7,670 bases of DNA from Gammaproteobacteria bacterium. GTDB lineage: Bacteria > Pseudomonadota > Gammaproteobacteria > Thiohalospirales > Thiohalospiraceae. The position numbers and the translations under genes are program-made. Each line of letters starts with the position of its first letter. Within the stretch, counting starts at the first letter, position 1. The DNA is taken from the NCBI GenBank assembly GCA_014762485.1, contig JABURU010000264.1, positions 1 through 7,670 on the forward strand, read 5' to 3'. Positions 1 through 6,638 of the stretch are shown here, piece by piece. The notes below the pieces were generated by a model. The model was not told where the DNA came from, ran no database searches, and saw only the letters and a program-made list of their open reading frames with translations.

Positions 1-1
1 C

Positions 2-952
2 TACCATGCGATACCCATCGCTTTTACCGGGGAAAGGGCTAAAATTCTTCACCGCACGATTGTCACCTTTGGCCAGGGTGCAATACGCTGCCACCCCTAT
101 GTGCTGCAGGAGATGCAGGCGGTTGCCAACCCTGATGCACGTAGTGGGCTGAAACAGTTTGATCGCGCGTTGTTTGCTCACATCGGTTTTACCATCAGCA
201 ATATTACCCGCACACTGTTCCTGGGGATTACCAATGCCCGTTTCGCAGGCGCCCCTGGTGGCTCGATGAAGCGTTATTACCAACAGCTATCGCGCATGAG
301 CGCCGCGTTTGCGATGGTTTCGGATCTATCCATGCTGGTACTGGGTGGCAGTCTCAAGCGCAAGGAAAAACTGTCGGCCCGCCTGGCCGATGTGATCAGT
401 CAGTTATACATAGCCAGTGCGGCATTAAAGCGGTTTGCCGATGAAGGCTCACCACCTGAGGATTTGCCTCTGGTACAGTGGGTATGTGAAGACTCGCTAT
501 TCACGATACAGGAGTCGTTACACGGGTTGATGCGTAACTTCCCCAATGCCATCGTGTCCTGGTTTATGCGCCTGGTGGTATTTCCTCGTGGCCGCTTCTG
601 GTCTGCACCACGGGATCAGCTGGGTCGTAAGCTTGCGAGTATTTTGATGGCGCCGGGTAGTGGTCGAGATCGCCTCACACGCGGAGCCTTTATCTCCACC
701 GATCCGCAGGACCCTCTGGGCGCGATGGAAGACGCCCTGGTGAAGGTCACCGCGGCCAAAGCGGTACAGAAAAAACTACGCCAGGCGGTTCGGGATAACG
801 AACTGCTGCCCGCTGCCGAAGCCGAATTGATAGATAAAGCCCGGGATAAGGGTTTGATCACAGATGATGAGGCCACTGTTATGCATGATGCCGTAAAGGC
901 CCGGGATAAGGTGATCCAGGTGGATGCCTTTGCTCATGATTACTGGAAATAA
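2..952 (+). CDS. fadE: Acyl-CoA dehydrogenase FadE, C-terminal part (5' end outside window)
   Basis: FadE oxidises acyl-CoA to trans-2-enoyl-CoA, the first step of each beta-oxidation round, using FAD. The reading frame is open from base 2, so this is the last 316 residues of a protein that in E. coli has about 814. The GTG at 101 is internal, because FadE-like sequence (HAIPIAFTG, TFGQGAIRCHPY) precedes it. Visible are the end of the acyl-CoA dehydrogenase fold, then the bacterial FadE C-terminal domain (DUF1974/ACDH_C type) with conserved stretches KRYYQQLSRMSA, LGGSLKRKEKLSARL, ISQLYIASA, LPLVQW, NFPNAIVSWF and VVFPRGR. The C terminus (IQVDAFAHDYWK) is shorter than the E. coli tail. The catalytic Glu and most FAD-binding residues lie upstream and cannot be checked. 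Two TAA stops follow in tandem (950-955). The thiolase starts 20 bases on, which suggests co-transcription. Identity is near certain from family resemblance; activity is inferred. Confidence 0.95.
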   Translation, partial: YHAIPIAFTGERAKILHRTIVTFGQGAIRCHPYVLQEMQAVANPDARSGLKQFDRALFAHIGFTISNITRTLFLGITNARFAGAPGGSMKRYYQQLSRMSAAFAMVSDLSMLVLGGSLKRKEKLSARLADVISQLYIASAALKRFADEGSPPEDLPLVQWVCEDSLFTIQESLHGLMRNFPNAIVSWFMRLVVFPRGRFWSAPRDQLGRKLASILMAPGSGRDRLTRGAFISTDPQDPLGAMEDALVKVTAAKAVQKKLRQAVRDNELLPAAEAELIDKARDKGLITDDEATVMHDAVKARDKVIQVDAFAHDYWK

Positions 953-960
953 TAACGAAT

Positions 961-965
961 AGGAG
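961..965 (+). promoter_or_regulatory. Shine-Dalgarno site for the thiolase, upstream start
   Basis: AGGAG lies 7 bases before ATG 973 and just after the tandem stops of fadE. Its strength and spacing support the long, lysine-tailed thiolase start and allow translational coupling to fadE. Confidence 0.7.
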
Positions 966-972
966 CCAACCC

Positions 973-2340
973 ATGGCGCAGACAAAAAAGGCCGCCACCA
1001 AGAAGCGCGCCGCAACCAGGAAGAAGGTGACCGCGATGAAAGATAAAGATCTGGGAGGTCGTCCAGTCTATATCGTCGATGGCAACCGTACTCCTCAGCT
1101 AAAGGCCCGAGGCAGGCCTGGTCCTTTTACCGCCTCGGATCTGGCAACATTGGCCGGTCGGCGTTTACTGGCACGACAACCTTTTGAAGCGACGGAGCTG
1201 GATGAGGTCGTGCTTGGTTGTGTCATGCCAGGGCCTGATGAGGCGAATATCGGTCGGGTGGTGGCCCTGCGACTGGGCTGTGGCGACAAGGTTACGGCCT
1301 GGACCGTGCAGCGAAACTGTGCCTCGGGTATGCAATCCATAGACAGTGGGGCGAGAAACATTGCCCTGGGTCGTGCCGATCTGGTGATGGCCGGGGGCAC
1401 GGAGTCAATGAGTCATGCACCGGTGCTACTCGATGATCAAATGATCATCTGGCTGGGCGAGTGGGCCAAGGCGCGTAGCGTTGTTGCCCGCGCCAGGGCA
1501 TTGGCAAAGCTGCGGCCTAAACACTTTCGCATCATTATCGGATTACTACGTGGCCTGACGGACCCTATCGTTGGCCTGTCGATGGGACAGACAACAGAAA
1601 ACCTTGCTTACCGGTTTAATATTACTCGTGAAGAGATGGATGCCTACGCGATGCAAAGTCATCATCGCCTGGCCGCGGCCCTGAAGAATGGACACCTGGA
1701 AGAGCTGGAAGTGATTTACGATCACCTGGGTAAATTTTATGACCATGATGATGGTATGCGCGCCGATAGCGACATGGCTGGCCTGGCCAAGTTAAAGCCG
1801 GTCTTTGATCGGCCCTATGGTCTGGTAACCGCGGGCAATAGTGCGCAGATCACCGATGGCGCGGCGTGGACCTTGTTGGCCAGTGAACAGGCGGTGGAGA
1901 AATATAACCTGCCGGTGCTGGGACGCATCGTCGATAGCCAGTGGGCGGGACTGGATCCGGCGCAAATGGGACTGGGGCCGGTACATGCCATGAGCCCGAT
2001 CATGCAGCGGCACAAATTGTCTCTGGATGACGTGGACTACTTTGAAATCAATGAGGCCTTTGCCGGACAGGTATTGGCCTGTCGCAAGGCATGGAATGAT
2101 AAGGATTACTGCAAGGATGAGCTGGGTATGAAAGGTGTCGTCGGTGAGATCGACATTAACCGCCTGAATATTGATGGCGGTGGTGTCTCCCTGGGGCATC
2201 CTGTGGGCACCAGTGGTACGCGTATTACCCTGCACCTGTTAAATGTATTAAAGCGCAATAATGCCAAGCGCGGTATCGCCAGTCTTTGTATCGGTGGCGG
2301 ACAAGGCGGTGCACTATTGGTTGAGCGTGAGACGGAGTAA
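973..2340 (+). CDS. fadI: Acetyl-CoA C-acyltransferase (3-ketoacyl-CoA thiolase), FadI-like
   Basis: Thiolase of 455 residues that cleaves 3-ketoacyl-CoA with CoA to acetyl-CoA and a shortened acyl-CoA, closing the beta-oxidation cycle. The nucleophile is Cys116 in QRNCASGMQS. NEAFA is at 360-364, the catalytic His409 in GGGVSLGHPVG, and the acid/base Cys439 in CIGGGQGG, so the active site is complete. Residues about 150-205 form an insertion with a basic, amphipathic stretch (ARALAKLRPKHFRIIIGLLRG), as in FadI and the trifunctional-protein beta subunit. The gene precedes its hydratase/dehydrogenase partner, the order of fadIJ rather than fadBA, so a FadI-FadJ-type complex is likely. ATG 973 has AGGAG at 961-965 with 7-base spacing. 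ATG 1036 is a real competitor (see its ribosome-binding-site entry). The first 25 residues are an unusual Lys/Ala/Thr-rich tail. The function is firm. The symbol is by resemblance; this branch is often annotated only as acetyl-CoA C-acetyltransferase. Confidence 0.93.
   Translation: MAQTKKAATKKRAATRKKVTAMKDKDLGGRPVYIVDGNRTPQLKARGRPGPFTASDLATLAGRRLLARQPFEATELDEVVLGCVMPGPDEANIGRVVALRLGCGDKVTAWTVQRNCASGMQSIDSGARNIALGRADLVMAGGTESMSHAPVLLDDQMIIWLGEWAKARSVVARARALAKLRPKHFRIIIGLLRGLTDPIVGLSMGQTTENLAYRFNITREEMDAYAMQSHHRLAAALKNGHLEELEVIYDHLGKFYDHDDGMRADSDMAGLAKLKPVFDRPYGLVTAGNSAQITDGAAWTLLASEQAVEKYNLPVLGRIVDSQWAGLDPAQMGLGPVHAMSPIMQRHKLSLDDVDYFEINEAFAGQVLACRKAWNDKDYCKDELGMKGVVGEIDINRLNIDGGGVSLGHPVGTSGTRITLHLLNVLKRNNAKRGIASLCIGGGQGGALLVERETE
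1025..1030 (+). promoter_or_regulatory. Possible internal ribosome-binding site for a tail-less thiolase
   Basis: AGGTGA matches the anti-Shine-Dalgarno sequence over six bases and sits 5 bases before the in-frame ATG at 1036, which is Met22 of the long form. Initiation there would give a 434-residue thiolase starting MKDKDLGGRPVYIVDG, nearer the usual start of the thiolase fold. The same bases also encode lysine and valine codons, so the match may be chance. Confidence 0.3.
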
Positions 2341-2346
2341 TTTGCC

Positions 2347-4371
2347 ATGACCAACAAATATAAAAACTGGCAGCTCGACATAGATGAAGACAAGATCGCC
2401 TGGCTGCAACTGGATAAGGCGGATAGCGCTACCAACATTATTTCTCATGAAGTAATGGATGAGTTAAATGATGCCCTGGACGAGGTGGGTGGTGCCCATG
2501 TGCGTGGCCTGGTGTTCTGCTCGAAAAAGAAAAGTGGCTTTATTTATGGCGCCGATGTCGAAGAGTTCACCAAGCTGACGGATCCAAATAGCGCCTTTGA
2601 ATTGATACGCCGAGGGCAGGCGGTGATGGATCGCATCGAGATGATGGGCTGTACCACCGTGGCCATGATTCATGGCTTCTGTCTTGGTGGTGGGCTGGAA
2701 CTGTCTCTGGCGTGTGATTACCGTGTTGCTGAGGCTGATTCCTCGAAACTGGGTTTGCCCGAGGTGAAGCTGGGGATTCATCCCGGCTTTGGCGGCTCGG
2801 TACGCAGTATTCAACTATTAGGCGTACCCACGGCGATGGATCTGATGCTGACCGGTCGCACGATAGACGCTCGACGTGCAAAGAAGATTGGCCTGATAAA
2901 TTTTGCCGTGCCGATGCGTCAGCTAAAACGTACCGCTAAGGGCGTCATTCTGAATCCCCCCAGGGTGAAGCCTTTACCACTCTGGACGCGGTTACTAAAT
3001 AACAAGTGGGCGCGCCCGTTACTGGCCAAGTATCTATGGCGTAACGTTGAAAAGAAGGCATCACAGGAACAGTATCCCGCGCCGTTTGCCTTGATCGATC
3101 TATGGCTCAAGTTTATCGATGAGCCCACGGATATGCTGCGCGAAGAAGCACTATCTGTTGCACGTTTGATTACCGGCGATACCGCGCAAAACCTGATACG
3201 GGTTTTTTTCCTGCAGGAGCGGATGAAAAGTAGCGGTAAGCTGGAAGGTTATAAGCCCAGGCGGGTTCATGTGATCGGTGGTGGTGTGATGGGCGGTGAT
3301 ATAGCCGCCTGGTGCGCGATGCAGGGGTGCCAGGTGACGGTTCAGGATCGCTCTCATGAGTCTTTGGCCAGGGTGATGAAACGAGCTCATAAGCTCTATA
3401 AGAAGAAGCTCAAGCGACCACGGCCGATACAGGCGGCGATGGACAGGCTCATGCCAGATCTGCATGGCGATGGGTTGTCCCGGGCCGATGTGGTGATCGA
3501 GGCCATCTTTGAAGATCTGGAGGCCAAGCAGGCCCTGTTCCGCGACGTCGAATCCAGGGTGAGCGCCGATACCTTGCTTTGTACCAATACCTCATCCATC
3601 CCACTGGAAGAGATCGGAGAAGCATTAAAAGAACCTGGTCGTCTGGTCGGGCTGCATTTCTTTAATCCGGTGGCGATGATGCAACTGGTGGAGATTGTTC
3701 ATGGTGACAAGACCGACGACGAAGTGATCCAAAAAGCCTCGGCCTTTACCCATCAAATTAAACGATTGCCACTACAGGTAAAAAGTTCACCGGGCTTTTT
3801 GGTCAATCGCATCCTCATGCCTTACCTGATGGAGGCGGTGGTACTGGCCGAAGAGGGAGTACCGTTAAAGGCGATAGATAAGGCGGCACTGAAGTTTGGT
3901 ATGCCGATGGGGCCGATCACCCTGGCCGATACCGTGGGCCTGGATATCTGTATGCACGTGGCAGAAAACCTTTCCCAGCATTTAGGTGGAGAGGTGCCGA
4001 GACGATTGCAGGAGTTGGTAAAGGCGGGCCATTTGGGTAAGAAGAGTGGCCAGGGATTTTATAAGTACGATAAGAAGGGTAAGCCACAGGTTGATTCAAC
4101 GGCCAGTAGTAAGGTGGATGATAGTGTCACCGAAAGGTTGGTCATGCGGTATGTCAATGAAGCGATGGCCTGTCTGCGTGAAGGGGTGATCGAAGACCCG
4201 GACTTACTCGATGCCGGTATGATATTTGGAACCGGCTTTGCGCCATTTAGGGGCGGCCCTATGCATTATGTACATGAGCAGGGTGTCGTCGCGATGCGTG
4301 ATCAAATTGCGGCCCTGGAAAAGCAATTTGGTGAGAGGTTTGAACCCGATGCCTATTGGGCTAGTATCTAA
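2347..4371 (+). CDS. fadJ: Enoyl-CoA hydratase / 3-hydroxyacyl-CoA dehydrogenase, FadJ-like multifunctional protein
   Basis: A 674-residue two-enzyme protein that hydrates 2-enoyl-CoA and oxidises the L-3-hydroxyacyl-CoA to 3-ketoacyl-CoA with NAD+. The crotonase domain covers about 5-190, with oxyanion-hole segment FIYGADVEEF (65-74), HGFCLGGGLE with Glu118, and GLPEVKLGIHPGFGG with Glu139; these are the expected catalytic pair. A linker follows at about 190-300 (EQYPAPFALIDLW, NLIRVFFLQER). The Rossmann NAD site VHVIGGGVMGG is at 307-317. The dehydrogenase dyad is His437 (LHFFNPVAMMQLVEIV) with Glu449. SPGFLVNRIL (481-490), MGPITLADTVGLDI and GKKSGQGFYKY mark the C-terminal helical domain, and its repeat carries GFAPFRGGP (630-638). 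It is about 40-55 residues shorter than FadJ and FadB of E. coli, mostly in linkers. The ribosome-binding site GGAG (2334-2337) lies inside the last codons of the thiolase, which points to translational coupling. Activities are confident; the fadJ rather than fadB label rests mainly on gene order. Confidence 0.93.
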   Translation: MTNKYKNWQLDIDEDKIAWLQLDKADSATNIISHEVMDELNDALDEVGGAHVRGLVFCSKKKSGFIYGADVEEFTKLTDPNSAFELIRRGQAVMDRIEMMGCTTVAMIHGFCLGGGLELSLACDYRVAEADSSKLGLPEVKLGIHPGFGGSVRSIQLLGVPTAMDLMLTGRTIDARRAKKIGLINFAVPMRQLKRTAKGVILNPPRVKPLPLWTRLLNNKWARPLLAKYLWRNVEKKASQEQYPAPFALIDLWLKFIDEPTDMLREEALSVARLITGDTAQNLIRVFFLQERMKSSGKLEGYKPRRVHVIGGGVMGGDIAAWCAMQGCQVTVQDRSHESLARVMKRAHKLYKKKLKRPRPIQAAMDRLMPDLHGDGLSRADVVIEAIFEDLEAKQALFRDVESRVSADTLLCTNTSSIPLEEIGEALKEPGRLVGLHFFNPVAMMQLVEIVHGDKTDDEVIQKASAFTHQIKRLPLQVKSSPGFLVNRILMPYLMEAVVLAEEGVPLKAIDKAALKFGMPMGPITLADTVGLDICMHVAENLSQHLGGEVPRRLQELVKAGHLGKKSGQGFYKYDKKGKPQVDSTASSKVDDSVTERLVMRYVNEAMACLREGVIEDPDLLDAGMIFGTGFAPFRGGPMHYVHEQGVVAMRDQIAALEKQFGERFEPDAYWASI

Positions 4372-4397
4372 CAAGATGGTCAGGAGCAAGAATAACA

Positions 4398-6203
4398 ATG
4401 GCTTTAACTAAAGATATTATTACCCCGGAAGAAGCGGGAACCTTAGCTGGACTGTTTAAAGAACGCGCTCGACGAAGTCCAGATAGCGTCGCCTATCGTT
4501 ATTTTGATGAAGCCAGAGAGCAGTGGAGTGATACTAGCTGGGCCGAGATGCGTCATGAGATATCTCGCTGGCAAGCGGCACTGGAAAAGGAGGGGCTGGA
4601 TAAAGGTTCACGTGTTGCCCTGATGGTACGCAATTGTCGTGAATGGGTGATGTATGACCAGGCCGCTCTGGGACTGGGGATGGTGACTGTGCCCCTGTAC
4701 GTGGATGATCGCCCGGAAAACGTCGCCTACATCATTCAGGACTCGGGTAGTGAAGTCCTGTTATTAATGAATAATGATCAGTGCCGCGCCCTGCTGGATA
4801 CAGAGGGAAGGTTACCCACCGTTAAGCGTATTATTGTGATGGGGCCCGTGGCTTCGGACATTACCGATGAGCGTGTTGTCGGCATGCATACCTGGTTACC
4901 GGCTGCCTCCAGTAATGAAATGACGGTAGTGGCCGTAGACCCGGGTGAACTGGCGTCGATTGTTTATACCTCGGGTACTACCGGTAGACCTAAGGGCGTG
5001 ATGCTCAGTCACGGCAACATGTTGTCCAATGCCTATGCCTGTGCGCATGTACTGGATATTTTTCGCGAAGATATCTTTCTTTCCTTTTTACCGATGTCAC
5101 ATACCCTGGAACGGACGGCGGGTTATTACCTGACGGTCATGAGTGGTTCTACCGTGGCGTATGCCCGCTCGGTTCTTCAGCTGGCAGAAGACTTGCTGGT
5201 TGTCCGGCCGACGATCCTGATCTCGGTTCCGCGTATTTATGAGCGAGTGTATAACCGCATCAGTGACCAACTGGAGGCGAAATCTCCACTGGCTCGCAAA
5301 CTGTTTATGTCGGCGGTCGATGTAGGCATGTACCGTTTCGAATATCGAATGAAACGAGCTCCATGGCATGTGAAATTACTGGCCTGGCCGATTCTAAATG
5401 CACTGGTAGCGAAAAAGGTTCGCTCACGTTTAGGTGGCCGGTTACGTCTGGCGGTTAGTGGTGGCGCACCATTGGCCCCACCCATTGCCAATGTGTTTAT
5501 TGGCCTGGGCCTGGATATCCTACAGGGTTATGGGCTCACCGAGTCTAGTCCGGTGATCAGCGTGAACCGGCCTGATGCCAATATTCCAGCCAGTATCGGT
5601 ACCGTCATCAATGATGTCGAGGTCAAGATCGGGGACAATGACGAGCTATTATCCCGAGGCCCTAATACCATGTTGGGTTACTGGAACATGCCCGAGGCAA
5701 CGGCAGAGACAATAAAGGATGGCTGGTTATACACCGGCGACAAGGCGCGTATCGATGATGCTGGGCATATCTATATCACCGGGCGTATTAAAGAGATATT
5801 GGTATTGGCCAACGGTGAAAAGGTACCACCGGCCGACATGGAAATGGCCATTGCCCTCGACTCTTTATTTGACCAGGTGCTGGTACTGGGTGAGGGCAAA
5901 CCGTATCTGAGTGCCTTAATTGTGGTCAATCCCGAGCAATGGGAAAAACTCTGCGTTGAGAAAGGAGCGGTTGGCAGCAAGGAGGAGTTGTTAACCAATC
6001 CAGCATTGCTCGACATCGTGCGTGATCGCATAGCGCAGCAGATCAGCAGTTTCCCCGGCTATGCACAAATCCACCAGGTCACCCTGGATATAGAGCCGTG
6101 GGGTATCGAGGAAGGTCTGTTAACCCCAAGCATGAAGATGCGTCGTGGCCCGATCATGGAGAAATACAAAGCAGCCATTGCCGAGATGTATAAAGGACAC
6201 TAG
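4398..6203 (+). CDS. Long-chain fatty acid-CoA ligase (AMP-forming), ACSL/FAA1-like
   Basis: Activates a fatty acid with ATP and CoA through an acyl-adenylate. The 601 residues carry the ANL-superfamily motifs in order: the phosphate loop IVYTSGTTGRPKGVMLSH (188-205), the group-typical FLSFLPMSHTLERTAGYY (227-244), VRPTILISVPRIYERVY (269-285), SGGAPL (354-359), QGYGLTESSP (376-385), WLYTGD (443-448), TGRIKEILVLANGEKV (461-476), and C-terminal LTPSMKMRR (575-583), where Lys580 is the likely adenylation lysine. The pattern fits the eukaryote-like long-chain group (COG1022) better than E. coli FadD, so no symbol is given. No signal peptide or clear membrane helix is seen, so it is probably cytosolic or peripheral. 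ATG 4398 follows AGGAG (4382-4386) at an 11-base spacing, slightly long. The position between the FadJ-like gene and the thioesterase implies it feeds this beta-oxidation set. Chain-length preference cannot be read from sequence. Confidence 0.92.
   Translation: MALTKDIITPEEAGTLAGLFKERARRSPDSVAYRYFDEAREQWSDTSWAEMRHEISRWQAALEKEGLDKGSRVALMVRNCREWVMYDQAALGLGMVTVPLYVDDRPENVAYIIQDSGSEVLLLMNNDQCRALLDTEGRLPTVKRIIVMGPVASDITDERVVGMHTWLPAASSNEMTVVAVDPGELASIVYTSGTTGRPKGVMLSHGNMLSNAYACAHVLDIFREDIFLSFLPMSHTLERTAGYYLTVMSGSTVAYARSVLQLAEDLLVVRPTILISVPRIYERVYNRISDQLEAKSPLARKLFMSAVDVGMYRFEYRMKRAPWHVKLLAWPILNALVAKKVRSRLGGRLRLAVSGGAPLAPPIANVFIGLGLDILQGYGLTESSPVISVNRPDANIPASIGTVINDVEVKIGDNDELLSRGPNTMLGYWNMPEATAETIKDGWLYTGDKARIDDAGHIYITGRIKEILVLANGEKVPPADMEMAIALDSLFDQVLVLGEGKPYLSALIVVNPEQWEKLCVEKGAVGSKEELLTNPALLDIVRDRIAQQISSFPGYAQIHQVTLDIEPWGIEEGLLTPSMKMRRGPIMEKYKAAIAEMYKGH
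6193..6197 (+). promoter_or_regulatory. Shine-Dalgarno site that decides the GTG start of yciA
   Basis: AAGGA lies 7 bases before GTG 6205 and within the last codons of the acyl-CoA synthetase. The frame is open further upstream to GTG 6145, but those 20 codons lie in the synthetase's conserved C-terminal end and do not resemble YciA. The start at 6205 gives the expected family length. Confidence 0.75.
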
Positions 6204-6204
6204 T

Positions 6205-6606
6205 GTGGAAAGGCTTACACAACTGCCAAAAGATAAGATACCCACGATAAGGGTGTTGGCCATGCCGGCCGATACCAATGCTGCCGGCGATATATTTGGT
6301 GGTTGGATTATGTCGCAGGTGGATATGGCTGGCGCCATCACCGCGCATGATCGTGCCAAGGGACGCATCGTCACGGTGGCGGTTAATTCTTTCCACTTTC
6401 ATGCCCCGGTCTATGTCGGTGACGTGGTCAGTTGTTACGCGCATGTGGTGCGCGTAGGCAATACATCTCTGACGGTCGATATCGAGGTATATGCAGAAAG
6501 AGGACGAAACCCTGAGCAGTGTGTTAGGGTTACAGAGGCAACATTTACCTATGTTGCAGTGAACCAGGACGGTAAGCCGCGCCCGGTGGATAACACGCAG
6601 TCATAA
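6205..6606 (+). CDS. yciA: Acyl-CoA thioesterase YciA (hotdog fold)
   Basis: Hydrolyses acyl-CoA to free acid and CoA. YciA enzymes have broad substrate range and assemble as hotdog-fold oligomers. From GTG 6205 the product is 133 residues, essentially the length of E. coli YciA. The family signature is nearly unbroken: VLAMPADTNAAGDIFGGW (17-34) followed by IMSQVDMAGA (35-44), with Asp40 the likely catalytic acid. Then come VTVAVNSFHFHAPVYVGD, a YAHVVRVGNTSLTVDIEVY strand pair, and ATFTYVAVNQDGKPRPV near the end. The upstream synthetase stops at 6201-6203, leaving a single base between stop and start, so reinitiation or coupling is likely. A thioesterase beside a ligase looks futile. The usual reading is CoA recycling or removal of acyl-CoAs that stall beta-oxidation, which is inference here. 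Identity is very secure. Confidence 0.95.
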   Translation: MERLTQLPKDKIPTIRVLAMPADTNAAGDIFGGWIMSQVDMAGAITAHDRAKGRIVTVAVNSFHFHAPVYVGDVVSCYAHVVRVGNTSLTVDIEVYAERGRNPEQCVRVTEATFTYVAVNQDGKPRPVDNTQS

Positions 6607-6618
6607 TGGATATAAAAA

Positions 6619-6624
6619 TATAAT
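6619..6624 (+). promoter_or_regulatory. TATAAT in an AT-rich spacer, weak candidate -10 element
   Basis: A perfect TATAAT lies in the AT-rich spacer (6604-6625) between yciA and the PAS gene. No convincing -35 hexamer is found 16-18 bases upstream (the region reads ACGCAGT). A start about 7 bases downstream would fall inside the ribosome-binding site of the next gene. It may simply be AT-rich spacer, or allow minor independent transcription. Confidence 0.2.
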
Positions 6625-6625
6625 A

Positions 6626-6633
6626 GAGGGAGG
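6626..6633 (+). promoter_or_regulatory. Purine-rich Shine-Dalgarno site of the PAS/GGDEF-like gene
   Basis: GAGGGAGG, followed by two more G bases, ends 5 bases before ATG 6639. It is the most extended ribosome-binding site in the window, so this gene is probably translated well despite being last in the operon. Confidence 0.65.
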
Positions 6634-6638
6634 GGTAG

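Noticed and set aside
101..103. GTG at 101 as the start of an independent 283-residue protein.
   Set aside because: The frame is open to base 2 and encodes FadE-conserved residues upstream, so this is an internal valine codon.
839..911. Exact 13-base repeat GCCCGGGATAAGG at 839-851 and 899-911, offset by 60 bases in frame at the end of fadE, encoding ARDK twice.
   Set aside because: The surrounding 20-residue blocks are not similar to each other, and both align with ordinary FadE C-terminal sequence. This looks like coincidence from similar codons, not a duplication.
1792..2438. Long minus-strand open frames (147 and 110 codons) antisense to the thiolase and the start of the fadJ-like gene.
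   Set aside because: They overlap strongly conserved coding sequence, have no recognisable domains and overlap each other; they are by-products of codon bias.
2698..2763. One extra residue between the two catalytic Glu residues of the crotonase domain compared with E. coli FadB, and GGGVMGG in place of GAGxMG in the NAD site.
   Set aside because: Both are tolerated variations within the family and all catalytic residues are present; they do not indicate loss of function.
6145..6204. Upstream GTG start at 6145 that would extend YciA by 20 residues.
   Set aside because: The extension overlaps the synthetase's conserved end, has no family counterpart, and the site AAGGA with 7-base spacing favours GTG 6205.
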